Below the pieces are notes generated by a model, which worked only from the letters and a program-made list of their open reading frames with translations, was not told the DNA's origin and ran no database searches. The position numbers and the translations under genes are program-made. A stretch of DNA of 64,000 bases from Chitinimonas taiwanensis DSM 18899 (GTDB lineage Bacteria > Pseudomonadota > Gammaproteobacteria > Burkholderiales > Chitinimonadaceae): NCBI RefSeq assembly GCF_900119825.1, contig NZ_FPKR01000010.1, positions 62,001 to 126,000 of the forward strand. The letters are read 5' to 3'. Positions 53,615 through 61,952 of this stretch are shown piece by piece (position 1 is the stretch's first letter; each line of letters opens with the position of its first letter).

Positions 53615-54013
53615 ATGAGCGAAACACAGGAAATCACCCCCTACGAGCAGATCGGTGGCGAAGCGGCCGTACGCCGCCTGGTCGACCGCTTCTATGAAGT
53701 GATGGACACCGACCCGGTGGCCGCCGGCGTGCGCGCCATCCACCAGGCCGATCTGAGCGATGCAGCCAATAAGTTGTTCATGTTCCTGTCCGGCTGGCTG
53801 GGCGGCCCGCCGCTCTTCGTAGAGAAATATGGCCACCCGGCCCTGCGGGCACGCCATATGCCCTTCCGGGTAGACACGCGCATGCGTGATGAATGGCTGT
53901 ACTGCATGTACAAGGCGATGGACGAGCAGCTGGGCGAACAGCCCGCGCTGCGCGAACATCTGGAACAGGCTTTCATGCGCACGGCTGATTTCATGAGAAA
54001 TGTCGAAGGCTAG
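53615..54013 (+). CDS. Group II truncated haemoglobin
   Basis: The 132-residue protein has the 2-on-2 globin features: YEQIGGEAAVRRLVDRFYEVM, LSGWLGGPPLFVEKYGHP, the proximal His in LRARHMPFRVD, and the conserved Trp in RMRDEWLYCM. Group II members bind O2 and NO and are often linked to nitrosative stress or oxygen supply. It starts 25 bp after the YkgJ pair and may share their transcript. H-NOX at 25 kb is another haem-NO protein, but I see no direct link. Confidence 0.93.
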   Translation: MSETQEITPYEQIGGEAAVRRLVDRFYEVMDTDPVAAGVRAIHQADLSDAANKLFMFLSGWLGGPPLFVEKYGHPALRARHMPFRVDTRMRDEWLYCMYKAMDEQLGEQPALREHLEQAFMRTADFMRNVEG

Positions 54014-54222
54014 GTATGCCTGCATTCAGTGGATATTTGAGCTCAAGGTTAAGCGCCTGGTCTACTGAAAGCTATTCACTACACCTAGGCGCTACCGTTG
54101 CTCGCGCTCGGGGATGGCGTCGATCATCTTGCTAACGGCAACAAACCTACCCACAAATTTCTAACGGTTTTGTTCGCCGGGTACAACTTATCCTAGCCTC
54201 AGTGTAAACCCGGCGGGCTAGC

Positions 54223-54705
54223 TCACAGCCCCATTTGACTCAGACCGGGATGATGGTCCGGGCGCTTCCCTTGCGGCCAGTGGAATAGCCGCTCAGATTC
54301 AGGAATAGCCAAGTCGTTGATACTGGCGTGGCGAACCTCCATCAGACCCTGTCCATCGAATGCCCAGTTTTCGTTGCCGTAAGCCCGGAACCACTGACCC
54401 GTATCGTCATGCCATTCGTAGGCAAAGCGGACGGCGATCCTGTTGCCGTTATAAGCCCACAGTTCCTTGATCAGCCGGTAATCGTGCTCGCGCTGCCATT
54501 TCCGGTGCAGGAAGGCTTCAATCTGTTTTCGACCCTGCAGGAATTCGTCGCGGTTGCGCCAGCGGCTGTCTGCCGTATAGGCCAGCACAATACGGGCTGG
54601 ATCGCGGCCGTTCCAGGCATCTTCGGCAGCCCTAACCTTGGCAACGGCGCTATCGTGGTCAAAAGGTGGAAGAGGCGGCCGGCTGCTGCTCAGTGGGTTG
54701 CTCAT
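54223..54705 (-). CDS. DUF1348 (NTF2-like) protein
   Basis: The 160-residue protein is a SnoaL/NTF2-type fold of the DUF1348 family: [51 protein letters not shown], and [23 protein letters not shown]. These small cone-shaped proteins are common and of unknown activity. It shares a short gap with the glutaredoxin gene upstream on the same strand, possibly forming an operon. Confidence 0.85.
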   Translation of the reverse strand: MSNPLSSSRPPLPPFDHDSAVAKVRAAEDAWNGRDPARIVLAYTADSRWRNRDEFLQGRKQIEAFLHRKWQREHDYRLIKELWAYNGNRIAVRFAYEWHDDTGQWFRAYGNENWAFDGQGLMEVRHASINDLAIPESERLFHWPQGKRPDHHPGLSQMGL

Positions 54706-54751
54706 GATGCGTTACCGATTTGTGAGTTGTGGGAGGACGATCATCTAGCGC

Positions 54752-55015
54752 TTAGGGCTTGAGTCCCAGCAAGGGAGCGAGATCACCGCTCTGTTCAAGA
54801 CGTGCCAGATCGTCAAAGCCGCCGATGTGCTGGCCGTTGATGAAGATCTGCGGCACGGTGCGTCGTCCGCTGCGGGTGATCATCTCGTCACGCAAGGCTT
54901 CCGACTGCGCGATATTGAGCTTGTTAATCGCGGTGATGCCCTTGCGGCTGAGTAAGCGCTCTGCTTGCACGCAGTAGGGGCAGGTGCTGGTGTGATACAG
55001 GGTGATGTCGGTCAT
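54752..55015 (-). CDS. grxC: Glutaredoxin 3-type protein
   Basis: The 87-residue protein has the CPYC active site (HTSTCPYCVQAE) and glutathione-binding parts GRRTVPQIFINGQHIGGFDDL. It reduces protein disulfides and mixed glutathione disulfides in the cytoplasm. AAGGA lies before the ATG at 55015. It is the size of E. coli GrxC. Confidence 0.93.
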   Translation of the reverse strand: MTDITLYHTSTCPYCVQAERLLSRKGITAINKLNIAQSEALRDEMITRSGRRTVPQIFINGQHIGGFDDLARLEQSGDLAPLLGLKP

Positions 55016-55164
55016 GGTGCTTCCTTGGGGTGCGTGTTTTGTGAACAGGCCATACTCTGACGTTGTTGCTAGCTGCGTGGAATGCGCGCTCATGGCAAAT
55101 CACTGTTTCGTTATGCGGAATAATGCGAATGTGCCAGCGTGCCGCTGGCCGCGCTAACAGTGAC

Positions 55165-56031
55165 TCACACCAATAGCGGGGTCCATGCGTCCAGCAGGGT
55201 GCTGAGCAGACTGGTATCAGGCAAGGGCAGGCTCTGACTGCCATGGGTTTGACCAATATGTGCTGCGTGCAGGCCACCGCCGCTTTCCTGCCACAGATAA
55301 CGCGCATTACAGGCCGGGCAGTCGGCATGCTCACCGGGCTGGGTGGTGCGATTACGCTGAATCACCGGGCCGCAGCTGACGCAGACCCCGAGCGGAATGC
55401 CCTCGTCGCTGTGGCCGACGATATGGTCAAAGACACCGGTCTCGCCCAGGGCGACAAAGTGGCGGGCCAGTTCGGCGTCAAACTGCGTGCCTGCGGCGTT
55501 GGCGATCACCGCCAGTGCCTTCGCGATGGGCATGCCCTGGCGATAGGGGCGGGTGCTGGTCATGGCATCGAAAGCGTCACAAATGCCCACCAGTCGCGCA
55601 TCCAATGGGATGGTTGTGCCGACCAGCCCCATCGGGTAGCCCAAGCCATCCGGTGTTTCGTGATGATGGAAGACCACGTCCATGACCAAATGTGCCAGCG
55701 GGTGCTCGGCCAGAATGCGCTGGCCGATGGTCGGGTGGGTCTTGATCACCGCATATTCGTCATTGTCCAGCTTGCCCGGCTTGCGTAGCACGGCATCGGG
55801 GACGCCGATCTTGCCGATGTCATGCAGGAAGCCAGCGAGGGCAATGCGGCGTATTTCCTTGTCAGGCAGGCCCAGGGATCGCCCCAGTTCCTCGGCCATC
55901 CGCGCCACGCGCCATAGATGGCCGCCGGTGTAGGGGTCGCGTGCTTCGACCATCCAGGCCATCAGCATTAGGCTGCGCAGCAGGCCGTGTTGGTGAGGCG
56001 CTTGGCGGGCTTCAATGGGCAAATGCGTCAT
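55165..56031 (-). CDS. HD-GYP phosphodiesterase with C-terminal zinc ribbon
   Basis: The 288-residue protein has an HD-GYP domain (about 15-200) with intact HD (H70-D71, FLHDIGKIGVPD) and GYP (131-133) after HHHETPDGLGYP. The C-terminal 85 residues contain two CXXC pairs (C217/C220 and C238/C241) spaced as a zinc ribbon. No sensor or receiver domain is attached. It should degrade c-di-GMP, with the ribbon perhaps binding protein or nucleic acid. Start at 56031 by domain fit; the ribosome site is poor. Confidence 0.88.
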   Translation of the reverse strand: MTHLPIEARQAPHQHGLLRSLMLMAWMVEARDPYTGGHLWRVARMAEELGRSLGLPDKEIRRIALAGFLHDIGKIGVPDAVLRKPGKLDNDEYAVIKTHPTIGQRILAEHPLAHLVMDVVFHHHETPDGLGYPMGLVGTTIPLDARLVGICDAFDAMTSTRPYRQGMPIAKALAVIANAAGTQFDAELARHFVALGETGVFDHIVGHSDEGIPLGVCVSCGPVIQRNRTTQPGEHADCPACNARYLWQESGGGLHAAHIGQTHGSQSLPLPDTSLLSTLLDAWTPLLV

Positions 56032-56160
56032 GGCGAGGATTGTTACGTATCGGTAGCGAGAGATATTGATATCTGCACGGTACAGCGCAGTGTCGGATAG
56101 GCCTTGCTCTTGCCGAGGCACCATCCGACACATCGTTGTGCAGGCCGTGATGGGATGGCT

Positions 56161-56535
56161 TTATTTGCTCATGTCCACGTCGTACCAGGGCGTAACATTG
56201 ATCGGGCAGCGGTAACGGAAGCCATTGGCCGTGACCGTGACGCGGGTCGTCTTGGTCTCGTCCGGATTCAGGCCGAAGCCGCCCAGCAGTTCATGGGTCT
56301 TTTGATCCTGCACATTGAAGCCGACAAACTTGCCGGCCTTATTGGTTACGACAAAGTCGTACTCGCCGGGCTTGAGGTCGGTCAGGGTTTCCTTGGCAGC
56401 AAAGTAGCCGTTGTACTCGGTCAGGTGAATGGTGGTGACGCCGTCCTTGGTCACCGGCGTGGCTGCAAAGACGGGGACGATCAGGGCGGCGGCCAGGGCC
56501 AGTTGGGCGAAGAGACGGGTGCGGGCGATGTTCAT
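56161..56535 (-). CDS. Periplasmic small protein, cupredoxin-like
   Basis: The 124-residue protein has a signal peptide (about 1-24, ending VFAA) and a beta-rich mature part (YNGYFAAKETLTDLKPGEYDFVVTNKAGKFVGFNVQD). It resembles a cupredoxin fold in outline but has only one Cys (RYRCPINV) and an uncertain copper site, so metal binding is unproven. GGAAA precedes the ATG. It follows the AhpD-like gene at 56582 on the same strand and probably shares its transcript. Confidence 0.65.
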   Translation of the reverse strand: MNIARTRLFAQLALAAALIVPVFAATPVTKDGVTTIHLTEYNGYFAAKETLTDLKPGEYDFVVTNKAGKFVGFNVQDQKTHELLGGFGLNPDETKTTRVTVTANGFRYRCPINVTPWYDVDMSK

Positions 56536-56581
56536 GATGGTTTCCGATTCAAGTGAGTGGGCAGATGCGTTAGGCGGCGGT

Positions 56582-57121
56582 TTACTTGGCCGATACCTTG
56601 GGGAAGTCGATATCGGTCTGGGCGACGTTGTTGACGTAGTTGGTCAGCACATTCAGGGCAACGACCAGCACGATTTCCACCACCTCAGCCTCGTCGAAGC
56701 CAGCCTGCCGCAGCGCGGCCAGGTCGGCGTCGCTGACGCGGCCACGCTCGGTGGCGACGCGGTATGCAAAGCGCAGAGCGGCGGCGGTTCGGGTGTCGCT
56801 GCTGTGGTGATCACGGGCGGCGGCGATTTCGGCTTCGCTGAGCTTGGCAACATGCAGGCCCAGATAGGTGTGCGCCGACAGGCAGTAGTCGCAGCCGTTG
56901 TACTCGGCCACGGTGAGGGCGATCCGCTCGCGCAGCGCGGCGTCGAGCTTGCCCTTGTTCAGCGCAGCATTGAGCGAGAGATAGCCTTCCAGTGCCGCGG
57001 GGCTGTGGCCGACCAGTTTCATCAGGTTGGGCACGACGCCCAGTTGTTGCTTCACGGCGGCCAGCAGCGGCTTGCTGGCTTCGACGGATTGTTCGACGGT
57101 AGGGATGCTGATTCGGCTCAT
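56582..57121 (-). CDS. AhpD-like carboxymuconolactone decarboxylase family protein (copy 1)
   Basis: The 179-residue protein has the CMD fold with the AhpD-type site CDYCLSAH (CXXC followed by His), as in peroxidase-related proteins that reduce hydroperoxides by a dithiol mechanism. VVPNLMKLVGHSPAALEGYLSLNAAL and RERIALTVAEYNGCDYC fit the family. AAGGA lies six bases before the ATG. It is divergent from a LysR regulator, with a promoter shared in sequence with copy 2 at 61275. Confidence 0.88.
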   Translation of the reverse strand: MSRISIPTVEQSVEASKPLLAAVKQQLGVVPNLMKLVGHSPAALEGYLSLNAALNKGKLDAALRERIALTVAEYNGCDYCLSAHTYLGLHVAKLSEAEIAAARDHHSSDTRTAAALRFAYRVATERGRVSDADLAALRQAGFDEAEVVEIVLVVALNVLTNYVNNVAQTDIDFPKVSAK

Positions 57122-57169
57122 GATGGGTCCTTGGTTGGGTGGCTTGCGGTTCGCAGCGCCTGGTGCGTT

Positions 57170-57215
57170 GCGAGTGATGCCACTTTGCCAAAGTTCACCT
57201 GGTAGAAGAATGGCC
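57170..57215 (-). promoter_or_regulatory. Promoter block shared with copy 2
   Basis: Forty-six bases upstream of copy 1 match the stretch 61855-61900 upstream of copy 2 at 28 of 46 positions without gaps, including two clean cores: ACTTTGCC and GAAGAAT (plus strand). The distance to the two starts is similar (49 and 44 bp). Both genes are thus likely under one regulator. Confidence 0.6.
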
Positions 57216-57229
57216 TTAAAATGCAATAG

Positions 57230-57249
57230 ATTATTCCGATTATGGGAAT
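57230..57249. promoter_or_regulatory. Candidate LysR-binding site
   Basis: ATTCC-N7-GGAAT is a dyad directly upstream of the LysR start (57256). It includes ATTATTCCG (57230-57238), whose reverse complement CGGAATAAT occurs at 61929-61937 near copy 2. A LysR autoregulation site is inferred. Confidence 0.5.
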
Positions 57250-57255
57250 GAAAGC

Positions 57256-58155
57256 ATGGACAGACTGCACCTGATGACGGTGTTCGTGGCGGTAGGTGAG
57301 GAAGAGAGTTTTGCCGGTGGGGCACGGCGGCTGGGCATGTCGCCACCGGCGGTGACGCGGGCCATCTCGGCCCTGGAAGCCCGCTTGGGCGTGAAGCTGC
57401 TGCAGCGCACGACACGCTATGTTCGGGTCACCGAGGCTGGCCAGCGCTATCTGGACGATGCCCGCCGCATTCTTGGCGAAGTAGACGAGGCTGACGAGGC
57501 CGCGGCGGGCATCAATGCCGCGCCACGTGGCCATCTGACGGTGACGGCCCCGGTGCTGTTCGGCAAGATGTTCGTGATGCCCGGCATTGTCGATTACCTG
57601 AGTCGCTACCCCGATGCCGATGTCTCGGCCTTGTTTCTGGACCGCGTGGTGAACATGCTGGAAGAGGGCGTGGATGTGGCGGTGCGTATCGGCCCACTCC
57701 CGGACTCCAGCATGCGTGCCATCAAAGTGGGCCAGGTGCGGCGGGTGCTGTGCGCCTCACCGGCTTACTTGGAGCAGCATGGGATTCCGCAATCGCCGCA
57801 GGCTTTGCGCGAGCGGACGGTCATTGCGGCAAGCGGGGTATCACCGGCGGTGGAATGGAAGTTCGGGCCGGAGTCTGCTCCGGCTAACATCAAGCTGAAG
57901 CCGAGACTCACGGTGACCAGCAACGACGCCGCGATCGAGGCCGCCCGCAGCGGTCTGGGCATCACCCGACTGATGTCGTATCAGATCGCGCCCCATCTGG
58001 CAGCGGGCGAACTCAAGATCGTGCTGTCCGAATATGAAAACGCGCCTTTGCCCATTCACATCGTGCACCGCGAGAGCAAGTATGGGTCGGCCAAGGTGCG
58101 CAGCTTCATCGACCTGATGGCAGATCGCCTACGGGCCGACAAGCATCTGAACTGA
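57256..58155 (+). CDS. LysR-family transcriptional regulator
   Basis: The 299-residue protein has an N-terminal winged helix (about 1-60; FAGGARRLGMSPPAVTRAISALEARLGVKLLQRTTR) and a periplasmic-binding-protein-like effector domain (about 90-295). It resembles the regulator subgroup that controls quinone or electrophile detoxification genes. GGAATG precedes the ATG. It is divergent from the AhpD-like gene, the classic LysR arrangement, and likely also controls the cluster from 61.8 to 58.2 kb via the shared sequence. Confidence 0.92.
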   Translation: MDRLHLMTVFVAVGEEESFAGGARRLGMSPPAVTRAISALEARLGVKLLQRTTRYVRVTEAGQRYLDDARRILGEVDEADEAAAGINAAPRGHLTVTAPVLFGKMFVMPGIVDYLSRYPDADVSALFLDRVVNMLEEGVDVAVRIGPLPDSSMRAIKVGQVRRVLCASPAYLEQHGIPQSPQALRERTVIAASGVSPAVEWKFGPESAPANIKLKPRLTVTSNDAAIEAARSGLGITRLMSYQIAPHLAAGELKIVLSEYENAPLPIHIVHRESKYGSAKVRSFIDLMADRLRADKHLN

Positions 58156-58182
58156 ACATGATTTATTGCTCGGCAAACAGAT

Positions 58183-60255
58183 TCAGAGCGCGAGCACGAT
58201 GCGCGCAGCTTGATCGGCGCTACGGGCGGGTAGGGCACAGCATGGCAAGACCTCCCCCTCGGCGAGCGCATACGCCGGCTGTTGCGCGTAGGTGACCGCG
58301 CCTTCCAGCAGTGCCACCTTGCAGGTGCCGCAACTGCCACCGCGGCAGCTGAACTCGGGTGTCAGACCGCGCGCCTCGGCCAATTCGAGCAGGCTGCCAT
58401 CACCGGCTTGCCAGCGTGCTTCCTTGCCTGATTCCGCAAACAGGACCTTCACATCGTGATCGGCCACAGGTGCCATTGCCGGCATCGCCGTCTTGGCATC
58501 CGCTCGACGCGTCAACGCCGCCGGCCCGAAGGCCTCGGCGTGGATGCGGTCATCGGCAATGCGTAAATCGCGCAGGCCGTCATACAGACTTTGCATGAAG
58601 GGCACCGGTCCGCACAGATAGAAGTCGTAGTCATCCAGCGGCAGCGCCGACTTGAGCAAGGCCAGATCGATATGGCCGGCGACTTCGTAATCGCGCCCAT
58701 GAACGCGGTCTGCTTCGGGCTGGCTGGCCAGTCGTACCACCTGCAGCGCGTTGCCGGCGCGATGAAGCAACGCGTCGATTTCCGTGTCAAATGCCCGCTC
58801 GGCGACCGTGCGGGTGGCATAGAACAAATAGCTCGGGCGGACTCGACGGGTACGCAAGCCCTCGTATACGACATGACGCAGCATGGCCAGCATGGGGGTG
58901 ATGCCGATGCCACCGGCCAGCAATACCAGTGGTCGCCGTTCCGCCGCATCCACCACAAAGTCGCCTTGCGGGGCACGTGCTTCGATCAGATCGCCAATGT
59001 TCAGCGCATCGTGCAGATGGCCGGAGACGCGGCCACCACGCTTGACGCTGATGCGGTAGAAACCATCGGACGGCGCCGCCGACAAGCTGTAGGTACGGAT
59101 CACTGGCTTGTCCTGCCCCGGCAGGGACAGGCGGATTGGCAGGTGTTGGCCCGCCTGGAAGCTGGCCAGGCCCAGGCCATCGGCCGGGCTCAGGTAGAAG
59201 GAGCGTACCGCTGAACTCTCTTCGACAATCCGCTCGATGCGGAATGGCCGCCAGGTGTTCTGCAACTTTGCCGCAGCCTGCCGCTCTGCTGCTTGCTCCC
59301 ATGAGCCGGTCATCAGCGAATTGGGCGAGAAGCCCCGAAGTTGCCAGCGCAAAGCCAACACGGCACGGCGGCGCACGACCCGCTCGACCTTGAGGCGCCA
59401 CAGGCGCTCGGCACCCTGAAAGGCGGCAATGTCGTCACCCGCAAACTGGATTTCAGTACTGCCGCTTACTTGCAGCATGTCGCCGCTGGCAAAGTCGATG
59501 AACACCAGGCCTGCCTTGGGGTGGACCAGCAGATTGCCCAGCGTGTTGAAATGCATATTCCCGGCAAAGTCGGGAATGGTGAGGGTGTCGCCCTCTACGC
59601 GGACAAAGCCCGACTTGCCGCCACGGTGCGAAACATCGACCTGCGGCCCCGGCGTGTCAGCGTCGCCGGGAAAGCAGCTGGCAACAAAGAAAGTATCGGC
59701 GCTGGTGATGGCGTCCTGCGCTGCCGCATCGAGCCCGTTCAGGTGCTCGACGGCGCCGGCATAGGCCTGCCCTGGCGGCTGGGCAAAGGAGAACGCCCGG
59801 TCCTGAATGTATTGCGGGCAGTTACCAAACGAGTGCCCAACCTGAACGGCGATATCACCGTTCGGCTGCAGGCGAAGCTGTCCATTCATGCGGTTGCGGC
59901 GGCGGGTATGCAGCTCGATACCCAACAGGCCGATGGCAGCGCCATCGTGCAGGCAATCGAGCAAGGCATCACCGGCTGTCGGCTGGGCACGAATCAGCAA
60001 CTGGCGCGGATCGGGTGACTGGATGAAGCCCGGCATGCCTTCCAGCACGCTGGCCCAAGGGTAGCCTTGCGCATCGACGCCACCGGCCACAATAAAGGGC
60101 AGTTGCGCATAAAACGTACGGTGCTGGTCCGGCATGTAATCACGGATGACCCGACGGCCAAAGGCCTCCATCTGGGCTGCGGTACCCATCTGTTCATGGA
60201 TTGCCCGTTCACCGCGATGCCAGGGGGAGGGAGTGCCAGTGTCCGGGGGGCTCAT
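58183..60255 (-). CDS. PNPOx-like / FNR-like / 2Fe-2S ferredoxin fusion oxidoreductase
   Basis: The 690-residue protein joins an N-terminal PNPOx-like split-barrel (about 45-300), a ferredoxin-reductase FAD/NAD(P)H module (about 335-580; RTYSLSAAP for FAD, LLAGGIGITPMLAML for NAD) and a C-terminal plant-type 2Fe-2S domain (about 600-690; CRGGSCGTCK plus the late Cys in VLPCCA). This domain order is known in betaproteobacteria but uncharacterised. It may deliver electrons to a small-molecule substrate bound by the N-terminal part. Start at 60255 after GAAGGA. Confidence 0.85.
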   Translation of the reverse strand: MSPPDTGTPSPWHRGERAIHEQMGTAAQMEAFGRRVIRDYMPDQHRTFYAQLPFIVAGGVDAQGYPWASVLEGMPGFIQSPDPRQLLIRAQPTAGDALLDCLHDGAAIGLLGIELHTRRRNRMNGQLRLQPNGDIAVQVGHSFGNCPQYIQDRAFSFAQPPGQAYAGAVEHLNGLDAAAQDAITSADTFFVASCFPGDADTPGPQVDVSHRGGKSGFVRVEGDTLTIPDFAGNMHFNTLGNLLVHPKAGLVFIDFASGDMLQVSGSTEIQFAGDDIAAFQGAERLWRLKVERVVRRRAVLALRWQLRGFSPNSLMTGSWEQAAERQAAAKLQNTWRPFRIERIVEESSAVRSFYLSPADGLGLASFQAGQHLPIRLSLPGQDKPVIRTYSLSAAPSDGFYRISVKRGGRVSGHLHDALNIGDLIEARAPQGDFVVDAAERRPLVLLAGGIGITPMLAMLRHVVYEGLRTRRVRPSYLFYATRTVAERAFDTEIDALLHRAGNALQVVRLASQPEADRVHGRDYEVAGHIDLALLKSALPLDDYDFYLCGPVPFMQSLYDGLRDLRIADDRIHAEAFGPAALTRRADAKTAMPAMAPVADHDVKVLFAESGKEARWQAGDGSLLELAEARGLTPEFSCRGGSCGTCKVALLEGAVTYAQQPAYALAEGEVLPCCALPARSADQAARIVLAL

Positions 60256-60361
60256 GATGCTTCCTTCAGTTGGGTGCGACTTGAATCCACTGATGTGTCT
60301 TTGTACTGCCTGGCCTGGGCGTATGCCCACAGCCAAAGTCCCGCAAAGTGCGGCGGGCCAG

Positions 60362-60386
60362 CAGGGCGGGCAAGCTGCCCGCCCTG
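60362..60386 (-). terminator. Strong hairpin between GST and the fusion gene
   Basis: CAGGGCGGGCA and TGCCCGCCCTG form a perfect 11-bp stem with the tri-loop AGC. No T run, so it could be a stabiliser, terminator or attenuator for the downstream fusion gene. Confidence 0.55.
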
Positions 60387-60399
60387 GGCAACTGACTGA

Positions 60400-61026
60400 T
60401 CAGGCTGCCAGCCCGACGGCGGTTTTCTGCATGCCGACAAAGCCGGGCAGCGCTTCAATGCGACGCAGCCAGGCGCCCACGTTCGGGTACGCACTCAATG
60501 CCACATTGCCTTCGGGCGCGTGGGCGATGTAGGTGTAGTTGGCAATATCGGCAATGCTGGGCTTGCTGCCAATCAGGAACGGACGGTTGGCCAGTTCGGC
60601 GTCCATGACCTTGAGCAGATTGTGCGCGCGATTGATCACTTCATCGGCGTTGAAGCCAGCGCCAAACACCGTCACCAGTCGCGCTGCGGCCGGACCGAAA
60701 GCAACCAACCCTGCGGCGACCGACAACCAGCGCTGAACCTTGGCTTCACCTAGCGGGTCGGTTGGCAGCCAATCGCTGTTGCCGTACTGGCGGGCCAGGT
60801 ACACGAGGATGGCATTGGAGTCCGCAATCACCGTGCCGTTATCGTCGATGACCGGTACTTGGCCGAAGGCATTCAGCTTGAGGAAGTCCGCTTGCTTGTG
60901 TTCGCCCTTGCGCAGATCTACTTCGATCAGCTCGGTAGGCACATTGAGCAGCGATAGCGCCAGCCGGACACGGTGCGCATGGCCGGACAGGGGGAAGGTA
61001 TAGAGTTTGACGGGATGGCGGGACAT
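60400..61026 (-). CDS. Glutathione S-transferase family protein
   Basis: The 208-residue protein has an N-terminal thioredoxin-like domain (about 5-80; [24 protein letters not shown], the [23 protein letters not shown] glutathione site) and a C-terminal helical domain (about 90-205). It conjugates glutathione to electrophiles. GGAG precedes the ATG. It follows the AhpD-like gene 2 and an ORF remnant on the same strand, forming a probable operon. Confidence 0.92.
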   Translation of the reverse strand: MSRHPVKLYTFPLSGHAHRVRLALSLLNVPTELIEVDLRKGEHKQADFLKLNAFGQVPVIDDNGTVIADSNAILVYLARQYGNSDWLPTDPLGEAKVQRWLSVAAGLVAFGPAAARLVTVFGAGFNADEVINRAHNLLKVMDAELANRPFLIGSKPSIADIANYTYIAHAPEGNVALSAYPNVGAWLRRIEALPGFVGMQKTAVGLAA

Positions 61027-61056
61027 GGGAAGGCTCCAGGGTGAGTTGGGTTGGGG

Positions 61057-61263
61057 TTAGAAGGTGCAATGAAGCTGCAAGGCCAATTCAAGGTGATTGG
61101 CGCCGTCCGCCAGGGCCAGCAGATCACGGCCCTCGGCAATGGGGGGAAGGTGCGGTGCATGGTTAGCGAGCACTGGCCAGCTGAAGCCCGATACCGCTTG
61201 TGATGGCCTGGCGAGCCGCTCAGGACGCCCAGCACACCGGCGGGACAGCAGGTAAGCAATCAT
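61057..61263 (-). pseudogene. 68-codon frame resembling an outer-membrane protein C-terminus
   Basis: ATG at 61263, eight bases after GAGG, opens 68 codons between the AhpD-like copy 2 and GST. The C-terminal stretch HLELALQLHCTF alternates hydrophobic and polar residues and ends in Phe, the hallmark of an outer-membrane barrel strand, yet the frame is far too short for a barrel and lacks a signal peptide. It could be a decayed porin-like gene or a short real protein; the fill between two operon genes favours some past function. Confidence 0.4.
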
Positions 61264-61274
61264 GTTGGTTGCCC

Positions 61275-61811
61275 TCAATTCAAGGTGAGCAAGGGGGAGT
61301 CGATCTCGACCTGACTGACCTTGCTGATCAGATTGCTCAGGAAGTTCAGACCCGCATGGGTGATGACCTCGATGATCTCCGCTTCTCTGTAGCCGGCATC
61401 ACGCATGGCCTGGAGTTCATCGTTACTCAGATCACCACGCTGTTCGATCAGCCGGCAGGCAAAGCGCACGGCTACGGCTGCCTTGGCGTCGTGACTATCG
61501 CCCAGCCGGTTTGCATCCATTTCGGCGCCGCTTAGCCCAGCCTGGCTGCCCAATTGCGTATGCGCCGAAAGGCAATAAGCGCTGCCGTTCTTCTGGGCCA
61601 GGGCAATCGCTATCCGCTCCCGAGTGGGGAGATCAAGGCTGCCCTCTCGGGCGAGACCCTGTAGACCGAGAAAGGCCCGCAAGGCTGAGGGCGAGTTGGC
61701 CAGAATTCGCAGCAGATTGGGTACACGACCCGATGGTTTATCGGGCGCCTGCAGCAAGACTTGCTGTTCGATTGTGGCCATGTCAGGTGTGATGAGCGCG
61801 ATTCGGCTCAT
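61275..61811 (-). CDS. AhpD-like carboxymuconolactone decarboxylase family protein (copy 2)
   Basis: The 178-residue paralogue of the gene at 56582 shares its layout but has SAYCLSAH in place of CDYCLSAH: the first Cys of CXXC is replaced by Ser. Without the dithiol pair, AhpD-type peroxidase chemistry is doubtful and the gene may have another role. It heads the run with GST and the fusion oxidoreductase, with about 30-110 bp between genes. Confidence 0.85.
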   Translation of the reverse strand: MSRIALITPDMATIEQQVLLQAPDKPSGRVPNLLRILANSPSALRAFLGLQGLAREGSLDLPTRERIAIALAQKNGSAYCLSAHTQLGSQAGLSGAEMDANRLGDSHDAKAAVAVRFACRLIEQRGDLSNDELQAMRDAGYREAEIIEVITHAGLNFLSNLISKVSQVEIDSPLLTLN

Positions 61812-61854
61812 GGTGGATCCTTGTAGTCAGTCATCTCTGCATCGGCGTGGCGAT

Positions 61855-61900
61855 GCGGGAGTCGTTACTTTGCCCAGAATCAAGGCGGGGAAGAATTCCC
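61855..61900 (-). promoter_or_regulatory. Promoter block shared with copy 1
   Basis: Matches 57170-57215 (see that entry), placed 44 bp upstream of copy 2. CGGAATAAT (61929-61937), also found near the LysR start, lies a little further upstream. Confidence 0.55.
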
Positions 61901-61952
61901 GAGTTGATTAATTAATTATTTCTTCAGCCGGAATAATTGTTGTGAGCGTGCT

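Noticed and set aside
54014-54222. Dyad AGCGCCT/AGGCGCT between the globin and DUF1348 genes
   Set aside because: Arms are only 7 bp and 28 bp apart, with no other support; probably chance.
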